Source: Hyunsoonleella flava
GTDB lineage: Bacteria; Bacteroidota; Bacteroidia; Flavobacteriales; Flavobacteriaceae
DNA: 64,000 nucleotides
Assembly: GCF_004310325.1 (NCBI RefSeq)
Contig: NZ_SIRT01000004.1
Location: 62,001 to 126,000 of the forward strand
Direction: 5' to 3'
The notes beneath the pieces are model-generated. The model was not told the origin of the DNA. It did not search any database and saw nothing but the letters and a program-made list of their open reading frames with translations. Position numbers and translations under genes: made by a program. This document shows, in pieces, positions 1-8,768 of this stretch (position 1 is the stretch's first letter; each line of letters starts with the position of its first letter).

Positions 1-1192
1 TTTTATTTAAATTTTCCCAATCTTCAATATAATCTACAGCGCAAATTACGCCTTCAGATTTATGAGCAGGTGCCAGCCCTGAATCTACCTTGTTATAGTC
101 TACAAAAATGAATCTACGTTTAGACCAATCGCCATGGTGGTTAGTATAAATATCCTTCAAGGCCTTTACATCATCACCCTGAAAAACATTCGAGTAGTAT
201 TTTACACCAAATTTTTTTACATCTGTATTAAAACCAAGATATATGCATAATAGTGAACATGAATTGGTTTTAGCACTAATTTTTTCTTGAAGTTGAGTGA
301 CGTAAGGTTCATCCAGCATCTGCGGCACTGTAGGAATAGCACAATTAGCTATAACATTATCGTATGAAATAGTGATAGATTCTAAACTTTTGGAAAAGTT
401 ATCACGGAAAGTGACTCCAGTTGCCATACCTTTTTTAATAATGATTTTTTCAACCCTTTTACCTAGTAGAATACTGCCACCATTTTTTTCTATATAGGAA
501 GCAAGGTAATTGGAGAGTTCCTGTGAACCTCCTTTTATAAAGTGACCACCATTTTCAATAAAGCCTGAAAATGGAGTGCCAAAGTAAAACATTGACAGTG
601 TATATGGATCATCTCCCCAATACACAATATGTGCTATTATATCTAGTTTTGCGTTTTCATTAGTAATGTATTTATCAAGCCAAGAACCAACAGTATGTTT
701 AGTTGCCTCAACTAGGTTGGGGTAAAGCAAAGGCATTAATGGATAAATCAATTTTCGTACTAAAGGTGAGCGAGGTTGTTCAGTAGCTTCCTTGCGTACT
801 CCTGCAATCAACTTTATAAAACGTTTGATACCTTTTTCATCTTCTGGATATTTATCAATCAATGCTTTCGTAGCTGCATCATATCCATGCGGCATTACAA
901 AATCTTCTTTATCGGAAATTACTCCGTAGAATTCAGGTACTTTTTTAAATTGAACATTCTTATCAACTTCTAGCATTTTAAAAATTTGAGTAATCGAACC
1001 ATTTTCAGTTAGTCCACTCATTTCATGCAAACCGACTTCAATAATAAAATCTCCGCGCTTAAATGTGGTTGCGCAGCCTCCAGGTTTATGGTGTTGCTCT
1101 AATAAGAGAACTTTCTTCCCAAATTTTGAGAGTGTTGCTCCAGCAGTTAATCCAGCTAAGCCCCCTCCGATGATGATTGTATTATATTTCAT
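1..1192 (-). CDS. FAD-dependent desaturase/oxidoreductase of the CrtI/RetSat type (C-terminal end outside window)
   Basis: The reading frame starts at the ATG at 1192 and runs off the left edge. The N-terminus IIIGGGLAGLTAGATLSKFG is a dinucleotide-binding Rossmann motif, followed by an acidic ribose-binding E (LLLEQHHKPGG) and the family's GGCATTFKRG segment. This is the architecture of phytoene desaturases, carotenoid isomerases and retinol saturases, which bind FAD and work on polyene lipids; the exact substrate cannot be read. It is the last visible gene of a leftward unit with the SnoaL-like and bactofilin-like genes, which starts at the FNR-type promoter at 2780-2822. Family assignment is firm, substrate open. 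Confidence 0.8.
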   Translation of the reverse strand, partial: MKYNTIIIGGGLAGLTAGATLSKFGKKVLLLEQHHKPGGCATTFKRGDFIIEVGLHEMSGLTENGSITQIFKMLEVDKNVQFKKVPEFYGVISDKEDFVMPHGYDAATKALIDKYPEDEKGIKRFIKLIAGVRKEATEQPRSPLVRKLIYPLMPLLYPNLVEATKHTVGSWLDKYITNENAKLDIIAHIVYWGDDPYTLSMFYFGTPFSGFIENGGHFIKGGSQELSNYLASYIEKNGGSILLGKRVEKIIIKKGMATGVTFRDNFSKSLESITISYDNVIANCAIPTVPQMLDEPYVTQLQEKISAKTNSCSLLCIYLGFNTDVKKFGVKYYSNVFQGDDVKALKDIYTNHHGDWSKRRFIFVDYNKVDSGLAPAHKSEGVICAVDYIEDWENLNK

Positions 1193-1233
1193 TTTTTTGT
1201 GTTTTGAATAGTTAGTTAATAAATTCTTTGTAG

Positions 1234-1623
1234 CTAGATATCTGATATTTTTGCTGTAGGAATTACAGGAATATCCCAAGCTTCTTTAATTTGATCATCA
1301 ATAATGCACCATACTACAATAGCATCAATCTTCATTGGTTTGCCTTCCAGTATCATCGTGTCATTAACATGCGTTATGACCAATTCATCTCCCATTGGTG
1401 CTATAGACAAAGGGTTTACCTTAAAGGAACCACTAGTACGACCAGCTATTTTTTTAAAGAAGTCCTTCATTCCTGAGAGTCCAAAATAGTCTCCTTCCAT
1501 CTCTGGTAGCCTAGGATTAATATAATGCCAGACGAAATCTTCAGCTAACACGCCAGCCAAAGTATTCGGGTCTGAAGGATTAAATCTCATTAAAATGTTG
1601 ATATTTGGATGCACTTTATTCAT
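1234..1623 (-). CDS. SnoaL-like / NTF2-fold protein
   Basis: A 129-residue protein with the SnoaL pattern: an N-terminal helix with 'FNPSDPNTLAGVLAEDFVWHYIN', a GLSGMKDFFKKI segment, then beta strands ending in an IIDDQIKEAWDI motif. Such cone-shaped NTF2-fold proteins act as small-molecule isomerases or hydrolases, or only as binding modules. No signal peptide is seen, so it should be cytoplasmic. It lies 5 bp after the bactofilin-like gene and 41 bp before the FAD enzyme, so the three are probably co-transcribed. A role in processing the FAD enzyme's substrate is only inference from position. Confidence 0.7.
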   Translation of the reverse strand: MNKVHPNINILMRFNPSDPNTLAGVLAEDFVWHYINPRLPEMEGDYFGLSGMKDFFKKIAGRTSGSFKVNPLSIAPMGDELVITHVNDTMILEGKPMKIDAIVVWCIIDDQIKEAWDIPVIPTAKISDI

Positions 1624-1628
1624 GACTA

Positions 1629-2756
1629 TTAAGTTTTAACAAATTGTTTTTTAGAATGAATTACATTTAAAGTGAGCGCACCATAAGTAATTGACAGAAT
1701 GATTACGGAAAGTAAAATCCCTAAAAATGGAATGATGGTTAGTAACCGTAATATGATAGCAATACCCAAAGCTAGGAACGTAATATTCCAAAAGCCCCAG
1801 TCTTTTTCTTTTTTTTGTTTGTAATAATAGACAAGCAATAATGCTGCAATAAGATGACCAAACAAAAGACTAAATATAAATATCGTGGTTATGAAGAGGC
1901 CAATAGGGATACCAATGATCACTACCAGAGCAAGGACAATTAATAATGGGATACCTAAAAGGTAAATAAGCCCATATCCGAAGCTCTTTAATAAGTTATT
2001 CTGCAAACCTTCAACGGCATTTGAAAATGCATTCTTAAAGAGTGCGTGTAATACAAGAATGACTAGAAATGCAGATAGAACATAGAATATCCAGAGTGAG
2101 AAAGACGCTATTCCTAAACTGATTAAAGACAATTCTGATTTTTCTTCCCCAAGATCTTCATCAAAGTAGGCTTCAGTATTAACAAGGGAGTCTTTAAAAT
2201 CCATTTGTCCTTCACTACTCCAGTACTGAACTTCCTTGTGAAATTTAGCATTAGACCCAATGGTGATGTCTTCTCCTACTATTTTTGAGGTTTCTTTTAC
2301 AGTACCATCAATAAGGATATCAGCGCCTTTAATGTCGAGGTTTCCCATCACATCACCATGTATTTCAATATTTCCAGCAAAACACTTAAGGTTACCATGT
2401 ACTACAGCATTTTCTGTAAGGATAACTTCTCCAGCAAAAACAACCAAGTCATCTCCTATTTCTGCGTCAACAGTTATTCTTCCTGCTGCAACGCGCACAT
2501 CATCTGCTATATAATCGTTGAGGAATAATTCACCTCCAGCTGCCGTAAAGTCCTCATAAATACTATCATTAATAATAAGTTTTCCTCCAGCAGTCACTAA
2601 GTCTCCTTGTATAGCAGCATTTACATGGATAGTTTCTCCTGCACGATAGGTATCATCTTGCTGTGAATTATTAATCACAATATCACTTTCTTTCTCTGTT
2701 TGACCGAAAGAAATCGTTGAGCAGAATGCAATGAACAAAATAGCTATAGTTTTCAT
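1629..2756 (-). CDS. Bactofilin-like (polymer-forming) membrane protein
   Basis: 375 residues. An N-terminal signal peptide (MKTIAILFIAFCSTISFG) is followed by about 150 residues of short imperfect repeats rich in I/V, D and G, such as GDLVTAGGKLIINDSIYED and GDVMGNLDIKGADILIDG, which is the beta-helical repeat of bactofilin-like proteins. From about residue 210 there are four or five hydrophobic segments, e.g. LLGIPLLIVLALVVIIGIPIG. A secreted beta-helix joined to a membrane domain suggests an envelope organiser rather than a cytoplasmic bactofilin filament. First gene of the leftward unit controlled by the dyad at 2811-2822. Confidence 0.7.
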   Translation of the reverse strand: MKTIAILFIAFCSTISFGQTEKESDIVINNSQQDDTYRAGETIHVNAAIQGDLVTAGGKLIINDSIYEDFTAAGGELFLNDYIADDVRVAAGRITVDAEIGDDLVVFAGEVILTENAVVHGNLKCFAGNIEIHGDVMGNLDIKGADILIDGTVKETSKIVGEDITIGSNAKFHKEVQYWSSEGQMDFKDSLVNTEAYFDEDLGEEKSELSLISLGIASFSLWIFYVLSAFLVILVLHALFKNAFSNAVEGLQNNLLKSFGYGLIYLLGIPLLIVLALVVIIGIPIGLFITTIFIFSLLFGHLIAALLLVYYYKQKKEKDWGFWNITFLALGIAIILRLLTIIPFLGILLSVIILSITYGALTLNVIHSKKQFVKT

Positions 2757-2779
2757 AAGTGCTGGTTTTTGATTGACAA

Positions 2780-2822
2780 CTAAACTACTGTTTATGAGTT
2801 ATTTGAAAAATGATATTAATCA
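2780..2822 (-). promoter_or_regulatory. FNR/CRP-type box with -7 element, leftward
   Basis: The perfect dyad TGATATTAATCA (2811-2822) is followed on the minus strand, after exactly 23 bp, by TAGTTTAG (2787-2780), one mismatch from the Bacteroidetes -7 consensus TAnnTTTG. The centre of the dyad would sit near -41, the class II activator position. It faces the bactofilin-like gene that starts at 2756. Confidence 0.7.
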
Positions 2823-2858
2823 ACTAGAGGCTATATTTTTAAATCAGATTTTACATTA

Positions 2859-2901
2859 TGATATATATCATTTCGTCATAAAATCTAATTAAATACATTG
2901 A
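2859..2901 (+). promoter_or_regulatory. FNR/CRP-type box with -7 element, rightward
   Basis: The dyad TGATATATATCA (2859-2870) is followed after 23 bp by TACATTGA (2894-2901), which keeps the TAnnTT core. It faces the C_GCAxxG_C_C gene at 2948 and lies back to back with the leftward box at 2811-2822, so the intergenic region carries two separate activator sites. Confidence 0.65.
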
Positions 2902-2947
2902 TAACATCAACCTAAAAGGCTTTAGGCTTAAAAATTAAATAGATACA

Positions 2948-3796
2948 ATGAACACTTCTGTAGAACAAAAGAATGATGCGAAGGAAGTTTTTAAAAATTG
3001 TGGCACTTGCTCCAGAACCTTTGCGCATATTTTAAACAGGGAATTCGGACACATTAAAGGACTTGAAGAACGTGCCTTAAACCCTTTGGCTGGAGGTATT
3101 TTAAATCAAGGGCACCAATGTGGTATGATTTGGGGTGCGGCTTTGGCTGTAGGAGCAGAATCATTTAGAAAATTCAACAATCAGGACCAAGCTATAGCTG
3201 TTGCAGTTTCTGCTACTCAAAGAATTTTGAAATCCTTTATAAAGCAATCTGGAGCAAAAAATTGCAAAGAAATAATTGGTTATGACCTTACTAGTATAGT
3301 AGGTATGACAAGATTCATGTTAAAAATTACACTTCAAGGTATGAAAAACAGCCATTGTTTTAATCTGGCTGAACAATGGGCTCCAAAAGCTATTGACGTA
3401 GCTAATGAAAGCTTATCCGAAAATGCGAAAGTCAATGAAAAGCCCTTAAGTTGCGCCTCAGAAGTTGTAAGGCTTATGGGTGGTAGTGATGAGCAAATAG
3501 TAATGGTGGCGGGTTATGCAGGAGGACTAGGTTTAAGAGGGGGTGCTTGTGGTGCTCTAAGTGCTGCTATTTGGAAGAAGATGTTGGATTGGTGCAGGGA
3601 AAACCCAGATAAAAATCCTCCATATTTCAATAATAAAACTGCAAAAAAAATATTAAAGGTTTTTAATAAGGAAAACCAGTATATAATTCTATGCAGCGAA
3701 ATTTGTGGACAGCATTTCAAAAACTTGAAGGACCATACAGAATACTTAAAAAAAGGTGGTTGCAAAACACTTATTGATTTATTGGCTAAGGCATAA
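2948..3796 (+). CDS. C_GCAxxG_C_C family redox protein
   Basis: 282 residues, cysteine-rich. An N-terminal NCGTCSRTF is followed by NQGHQCGMIWGAALAVGAE, which fits the GCAxxG core of this family, and later by GLRGGACGALSAAIW. Further cysteines are scattered to the C-terminus. Family members are thought to be redox-active and often sit next to oxidoreductases; their reaction is not established. No signal peptide. It is transcribed alone from the FNR-type promoter at 2859-2901, which suits a role under low oxygen. Its length suggests two family modules in tandem. Confidence 0.7.
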   Translation: MNTSVEQKNDAKEVFKNCGTCSRTFAHILNREFGHIKGLEERALNPLAGGILNQGHQCGMIWGAALAVGAESFRKFNNQDQAIAVAVSATQRILKSFIKQSGAKNCKEIIGYDLTSIVGMTRFMLKITLQGMKNSHCFNLAEQWAPKAIDVANESLSENAKVNEKPLSCASEVVRLMGGSDEQIVMVAGYAGGLGLRGGACGALSAAIWKKMLDWCRENPDKNPPYFNNKTAKKILKVFNKENQYIILCSEICGQHFKNLKDHTEYLKKGGCKTLIDLLAKA

Positions 3797-3866
3797 TTCA
3801 ATTATTTCAAGTGAAAGCAAATATTAGTTAGAATTCATAAAATAGAAACTACAAATAGAAAAGTTG

Positions 3867-3901
3867 GAAAAGAATGAAAACCATTTCATCCTTTCTTTTT
3901 T
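3867..3901 (+). terminator. Possible terminator after the C_GCAxxG_C_C gene
   Basis: An imperfect hairpin (ATGAAA 3874-3879 with TTTCAT 3884-3889, extended across one mismatch) is followed by a T-run at 3896-3901. It overlaps the stop codon of the convergent gene at 3886. Weak stem, so the call is tentative. Confidence 0.35.
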
Positions 3902-4476
3902 AGTCGCCTTTTGTCTCTATACACAAAAAAAATACTCTTTACATCAGAAATCCAATTATCATATAAAAATATAAGTGCTATTTCTTCTATAGTTTCAAGT
4001 ATACCTACACCAATCATTATGTAAAAAAGCACTAGTTCTGGATTAAAAAACAACGACCAAAGTATAAAGACACTTTGCACTACTGCAGAAAACTTAGCTA
4101 AATAGGTATGAAAAGCCGTAGCCTTACCATATTTTGAGTATGCAATTGCCATTTGGATTAAGTATGGTAAAAAAGCAATTAAAATGATTATGATATGTTT
4201 AATTATAAATACCTTTTCAAAAAAGAAAAGACCTACTAACCCAATTGTAAATGTAATTTGATCACCTATTGAATCAAGCTGGGAACCTCTTGGACTAGTA
4301 ATTTTTAATTTTCTTGCCAAATAACCATCAATAGCATCAGTACTGTAGCTCACAAGTAAAAACCATGCAAAAACAAGGCGTTCATCAAAACATATCAAAA
4401 CAATTAATACAGGTGCCGCTAATATGCGGTAAAACGAAAACCAATCGGCAATATTGAAGTTTTTGAATGTAAGCAT
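3886..4476 (-). CDS. CDP-alcohol phosphatidyltransferase family protein
   Basis: 196 residues with the family signature D-x2-D-G-x2-A-R...G-x3-D-x3-D, seen as TDAIDGYLARKL followed by RGSQLDSIGD. Several membrane spans follow, e.g. HIIIILIAFLPYLIQMAIAY. These integral enzymes transfer a phosphatidyl group from CDP-diacylglycerol to an alcohol such as glycerol-3-phosphate, serine or inositol; the acceptor cannot be read here. It lies 170 bp downstream of the ABC ATPase and is the last gene of the leftward envelope unit. It is an accessory copy, away from core lipid genes, and may remodel phospholipids under stress (inference). Confidence 0.8.
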   Translation of the reverse strand: MLTFKNFNIADWFSFYRILAAPVLIVLICFDERLVFAWFLLVSYSTDAIDGYLARKLKITSPRGSQLDSIGDQITFTIGLVGLFFFEKVFIIKHIIIILIAFLPYLIQMAIAYSKYGKATAFHTYLAKFSAVVQSVFILWSLFFNPELVLFYIMIGVGILETIEEIALIFLYDNWISDVKSIFFVYRDKRRLKKKG

Positions 4477-4646
4477 ATCTTTATTTTACACAAAATTACA
4501 AGAGACCGTTAAAACTTAAAATGAGGAATATCAATTCATATACTAATGTATTCAGAGTAATTTTTTCGTAATAATCTGGATAATATTCCAACATGAAATT
4601 AAATAAAAAAACACTACTGCTTGAAAACAATATCTTGTAAAACCAA

Positions 4647-5327
4647 TTATCTGTTGGAAATAATCTCTCCATCTGCCATTTGTATAATGCGGTCTGTTTT
4701 ATGGGCAAAATCTTCGTCATGAGTAACTACCAAAAGGGACAAACCGCTTTCATCACTTAATTGCTTAAAAATGTTAAATACATTTTCGGCATTATAACTA
4801 TCTAAATTACCCGTTGGCTCATCACCCATTATTATTGACGGATTATTTATTAAAGCTCTAGCAATCGCTATACGCTGTTTTTCTCCACCTGAAACTCTCG
4901 AAGCTCTTTTTTTTGCTAAATGGTCTATATTCAGCATTTTTAATTTTTCATAAGCGTCGTGCTCTATTTCCTGATGGCCTTTTTCAGCTAATTTTTTGGC
5001 AGGAAGCATCACATTTTCTAAAACCGAAAACTCCGAAAGTAAATAATGAAATTGAAACACAAAGCCAATGTGCTTGTTTCTTAAATACGATAAATACGTA
5101 CTATCCTGTCCTGTAATAAGTTGGTTGTTTAAATAAAGCTCCCCTTCATAATCGGTATCCATCGTAGATAAAATATAGAGCAACGTAGATTTACCACAAC
5201 CTGATTTTCCCATAATGGAAGTGAACTCACCTTTATTAATCTTAAAATCAATGTTTTTTAGTACATGAAAAAGTACAGGCTTTTTAAAATACTTGTTAAT
5301 ATATTTTGCTTCTAAAACACTACGCAT
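4647..5327 (-). CDS. ABC transporter ATP-binding protein (LolD/MacB type)
   Basis: 226 residues with Walker A GKSGCGKST, signature VSGGEKQRIAIARAL, Walker B IIMGDEPTGNLD and the switch His in VVTHDEDFAHKTD. The LDSYNAENVF segment after Walker B is typical of the LolD/MacB/FtsE group, which drives mechanotransmission-type permeases rather than classical transport. Its start codon overlaps the last base of the permease stop at 5327, so both are translated from one mRNA. With the permease and the HlyD-like adaptor it forms a MacAB-like tripartite exporter lacking its own outer-membrane channel in this window. Confidence 0.88.
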   Translation of the reverse strand: MRSVLEAKYINKYFKKPVLFHVLKNIDFKINKGEFTSIMGKSGCGKSTLLYILSTMDTDYEGELYLNNQLITGQDSTYLSYLRNKHIGFVFQFHYLLSEFSVLENVMLPAKKLAEKGHQEIEHDAYEKLKMLNIDHLAKKRASRVSGGEKQRIAIARALINNPSIIMGDEPTGNLDSYNAENVFNIFKQLSDESGLSLLVVTHDEDFAHKTDRIIQMADGEIISNR

Positions 5328-6592
5328 TATTGACCTCTTATAATTCTAACTGGATCTATTTTTCTTGCTTTTCTGGATGGCAAATACCCTGCTAAAAATG
5401 TGGATAACATGGCAAACGAAAAACCTATAATAAAAAACAACGGATTTAAATTTACAGGATAGGTTTCCACTGTTGGTAAAGCTTCAGTTTCAAACGGAAT
5501 TGTATCAATTAAATTTGCTAGTCCAAAACCAATAAGTAAGCCTAAAACACCACCAACAAAACCAATAATCATAGCCTGACTCATAAAAATGAGTTGGACA
5601 TCTTTACCAGAAAACCCTGTTGCTTTTAAAATGGCAATGTCATTCATTTTTTCATAAATAAGCATATTCAAAATATTGTAAATGCCAAAGCCTGCTACTA
5701 TAAGCAAGGTTATTGAAACCGCATAGGTAATCAAGTTTCGTATGGTTGTACCGGTTTCAAATTGTGCATTAGCAGTTTTAATATCAATAGCTGTTAAATT
5801 GAACTGTTGCTCTATTTTTTTTGACAGCGGTATCGCCTGCTCTATATCATGTAGTTTTACATTAATATCTGTTATATAGTTTTCAGCTTCCCCTAAAATG
5901 CGTTGTACCGTTTTAAGATTTGCAAAACTTTGAATGGCATCAATATCGGCTATTCCACTCTGATAAATCCCCACTATTTTAAGTGGAAATACATCGCCTT
6001 TTATTGTGCTTATTTGTACGCTATCATCTATATCTAAAGACATTTTTTTTGCGATACCAGCACCTATCAAAATACCATTGTCGTTATTGTGCAATGCTTT
6101 TGGAGAACCTTTAACTATATAATCTTTAAGGTTAAACAATCTGGCTTCGTCCAACACATGTATTCCTGTTAAATTACCGCCCAATTCTATGGAGCCAGCT
6201 AAATAAAATATTTGTGTTTTAATCTGCGGAATAGCGCCCTTTACCTTGTTATCTTCATTTAAATAATCCATAATTGGTAGGGCATTATGTATTTTCTTTT
6301 GGCTTAACTTGGGCTTAACGGAATGTACCACATTAAAACTGGTTTTTAATTCATCATAAAGGGTAATCGGTTGATTTTTTGATGGTTCAATTTCATTGTA
6401 AATATGAATATGGGGTGTTTGGTTTAGGATTAAATCATCAAGCATGGCATTTAAACCCGTCATAAAACAAACTAGCGTAATATAGGCACCAATACCAAAA
6501 GTAACCCCAAGTGCTGCGGTTGCTGTTTGCTTTATTTTTGTTAGCAAATGGGTTTTTGCAATATTTAGTATTACGCTCCAGTTTACCATCAA
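5327..6592 (-). CDS. ABC transporter permease, FtsX/MacB/LolC type
   Basis: 421 residues. One N-terminal membrane span is followed by a large periplasmic MacB-PCD-like domain (about residues 45-270) and three C-terminal spans (about 285-410) ending in FLAGYLPSRKARKIDPVRIIRG, the usual C-terminus of LolC/MacB permeases. It overlaps the adaptor gene by 4 bp and the ATPase gene by 1 bp. Role: couples ATP hydrolysis to conformational change in the periplasm, for export of a lipid, lipoprotein or small toxic molecule. Substrate unknown. Confidence 0.85.
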   Translation of the reverse strand: MMVNWSVILNIAKTHLLTKIKQTATAALGVTFGIGAYITLVCFMTGLNAMLDDLILNQTPHIHIYNEIEPSKNQPITLYDELKTSFNVVHSVKPKLSQKKIHNALPIMDYLNEDNKVKGAIPQIKTQIFYLAGSIELGGNLTGIHVLDEARLFNLKDYIVKGSPKALHNNDNGILIGAGIAKKMSLDIDDSVQISTIKGDVFPLKIVGIYQSGIADIDAIQSFANLKTVQRILGEAENYITDINVKLHDIEQAIPLSKKIEQQFNLTAIDIKTANAQFETGTTIRNLITYAVSITLLIVAGFGIYNILNMLIYEKMNDIAILKATGFSGKDVQLIFMSQAMIIGFVGGVLGLLIGFGLANLIDTIPFETEALPTVETYPVNLNPLFFIIGFSFAMLSTFLAGYLPSRKARKIDPVRIIRGQ

Positions 6593-7674
6593 TCTGGGGT
6601 ATAGATATACGTGTTTTTTGTAATGCCAGATAACACTTCAACAAATTCTAGATTTTGTAACCCTATGGTTATAGCAACTAATCCGGCTTCTGTTTTTACT
6701 TGTGAATCGTCTATTAAATAGGCTTTAGGAATAGTAAGCACATTTTCCTTTTTATCAATTATAATATTAGCTTCACCTGAAAGCCCAGGGTATAAAATTT
6801 TAGGCGCTTCATCAAAAACAGCTTCCACCTTAAAGGTTTGATTTCGCTCATCTTTTTTTGGGTAAATTTTAGATACAACTCCAGTAAAAATAGCACTATT
6901 ATAGGCATCTAATTGAATAATGACCTTTTGATGTTTTGCAATACGAACTATATCAACCTCATCAACTAACATTTCAATTATAAAGTGTGAGGCGCTACCA
7001 ATAGAAGCCAAAGGTTCTTGGGTATTTACAATTTCTCCTGGTTCTTTATACAATGCATATACTTTACCATTAATTTTGCTTTTTACAACAAAATCCCTAT
7101 TAGTAATTAAAGCTGTTTGATAATTATTTTGTGCTTGCTTAACTTTTGTTTCAAGCTCTTTTTTTGTACTGTTATATTTACTTTGCAAAAGCCGTAAATT
7201 ACTTGATGATAGTTTATAATTTAATTGCTTAGTATCATACTGCATTTTAGAACCAATTTTCTGATTCCAAAGGTTTTTCTGCCTAAAATAGTTAATGGAA
7301 TCATTTTTATATTTTAAAATGGCTGCTTCTATTTCGTTTCTAATACCTTCCAAAATGGTAGCATTTCCATTGAAATTTTCTTGAGCTAGATGTAATGATA
7401 ATTTTGCATTTTCGGCATTAAGTTTAGGTGTGTTATTTATTATTTGTAAAATGGGGTCGCCTACAGATACGGCATCTCCTTCTTCAACTAAATTCATATC
7501 TAATATACCTGAAACTATAGCATAAGATTGATAAAGGCTATCAGGTTGAATAGTTACAGAAGAATACACAGATTCTGTTAAGTCTCTTTCTACAGGACGT
7601 ATTTTCCCTTTAGGGTTTGAACAGGAAAACACTATTAAAAATAGAATTACAGTACCAAATAATTTCATAATCAA
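6589..7674 (-). CDS. Periplasmic adaptor (HlyD/MacA-like) lipoprotein
   Basis: 361 residues. It begins with a lipoprotein signal (MIMKLFGTVILFLIVFSCSN, lipobox FSC). A biotinyl-lipoyl-like half (LVEEGDAVSVGDPILQI) flanks a coiled-coil hairpin of about 100 residues rich in N, K and Q, and the second half (VKSKINGKVYALYKEPGEIV) closes the lipoyl domain; a beta-barrel region follows. This is the standard membrane-fusion-protein layout. It overlaps its neighbours by 4 bp on both sides, which ties it to the permease and to the site-2 protease upstream. Confidence 0.85.
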   Translation of the reverse strand: MIMKLFGTVILFLIVFSCSNPKGKIRPVERDLTESVYSSVTIQPDSLYQSYAIVSGILDMNLVEEGDAVSVGDPILQIINNTPKLNAENAKLSLHLAQENFNGNATILEGIRNEIEAAILKYKNDSINYFRQKNLWNQKIGSKMQYDTKQLNYKLSSSNLRLLQSKYNSTKKELETKVKQAQNNYQTALITNRDFVVKSKINGKVYALYKEPGEIVNTQEPLASIGSASHFIIEMLVDEVDIVRIAKHQKVIIQLDAYNSAIFTGVVSKIYPKKDERNQTFKVEAVFDEAPKILYPGLSGEANIIIDKKENVLTIPKAYLIDDSQVKTEAGLVAITIGLQNLEFVEVLSGITKNTYIYTPD

Positions 7675-8756
7675 TACGCTAATTTTTCTTGTAACAGGAG
7701 GTATTCATTTAAATTAATATTATCTATTACTCCTGCGAATTTTTCGTTTTGTACAACAGGGAAAAACGGATACTTTTCGCTGTGTGTTAACCTATATACT
7801 TTATCAAGATTATCAGTACTTTTTACCACTTTAAAAGTGGTATCCATAATATCTTCTACATATATATCTTTATTGCAATTATCTATAATATCCTGATGAT
7901 GCAAAACGCCAATAATTTTATCGTTTTCCAAAACAACAAAGCTGTTTTCTGTACTAGATATCAATTTATTAACTACCATATCCAGAGCATCTTTAGGATT
8001 AAAAGTAGTTGTGTTTAAAAGCATTGCTTCTTCCACGCTATGTCCTTTAAGTATGGCTAAATGGTGTACCATTTGGTTTTCCCCATAAGCGCCTATAAAA
8101 ATGAAAAGTGCAATTAAAATTAAAAACGGATTATACAAAAGCCCTAGTAATAAAAACAAAACAGCTATGGTCTGCCCAATCCTAGATGCAATTAGGGTTG
8201 CTTTTACCCTATTCATTTTCATTGCCAATAAAGCTCTTAAAATACGGCCGCCATCCATTGGAAAAGCTGGTATAATATTGAAAACTGCTAAGCCTACATT
8301 AACCAGAAATAAAAAGAATAGGAAATTTTGAAGGGTGAAGCTCATTAAAGCCTCAAAACTCTCGGTGAAATTTAATTGCATTAAGGCTTTTACTGGTATT
8401 AGATAATACAAAAATATGGCTATAATAACATTAACTAAAGGACCTGCCAATGTTACCAAAAGCTCTTGCTTAGGCGATTCTGGAATACGCTCTAAACTTG
8501 CCGTACCACCAATGGGCAATAAGGTTATCTTTTTAGTATTTATCCCAAATCGCTTAGCCGTAAGCGCATGCCCAAGTTCATGTAAAACCACACATAAAAA
8601 AGCTGCTAAAACCAATACTACGTTAAACAGGACGCTCTCTGCGTTTCCCCCACGCTTAAGTTCACTAAATACAATCCAAACGATTAGAAAAAAGAAGGTC
8701 CAATGTACCTTAATTTTAATTCCAGATATGCTGCCCATGTTGAGATTTGCTTTCAT
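7671..8756 (-). CDS. Site-2 protease family membrane metalloprotease with two CBS domains
   Basis: 361 residues. The zinc site HELGH (VVLHELGHALTAKRFGI) lies in a membrane segment near residue 60, and the third ligand sits in the FPMDGGRILRALL motif near residue 165. Six or so membrane spans fill the first 230 residues and a CBS pair occupies about 245-355. S2P-CBS proteases cut membrane-bound substrates and may sense adenine nucleotides through the CBS pair. Mycobacterial Rip3 (Rv2625c), a DosR dormancy-regulon gene, has this same architecture. The gene overlaps the adaptor gene by 4 bp. Confidence 0.88.
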   Translation of the reverse strand: MKANLNMGSISGIKIKVHWTFFFLIVWIVFSELKRGGNAESVLFNVVLVLAAFLCVVLHELGHALTAKRFGINTKKITLLPIGGTASLERIPESPKQELLVTLAGPLVNVIIAIFLYYLIPVKALMQLNFTESFEALMSFTLQNFLFFLFLVNVGLAVFNIIPAFPMDGGRILRALLAMKMNRVKATLIASRIGQTIAVLFLLLGLLYNPFLILIALFIFIGAYGENQMVHHLAILKGHSVEEAMLLNTTTFNPKDALDMVVNKLISSTENSFVVLENDKIIGVLHHQDIIDNCNKDIYVEDIMDTTFKVVKSTDNLDKVYRLTHSEKYPFFPVVQNEKFAGVIDNINLNEYLLLQEKLAY

Positions 8757-8768
8757 CTTTAAATGGCT

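Noticed and set aside
776-973. 65-residue open frame opposite the FAD enzyme
   Set aside because: Antisense shadow rich in F, I and Y, inside a well-supported gene.
2898-2910. Palindrome TTGATAACATCAA
   Set aside because: It looks like an FNR site but its half-sites are 3 bp apart instead of 4, and it overlaps the predicted -7 region and start site of the promoter at 2859-2901.
4496-4720. 74-residue open frame on the minus strand overlapping the end of the ABC ATPase gene
   Set aside because: Its start lies inside the ATPase gene in another frame and its hydrophobic part has no recognisable family; likely chance.
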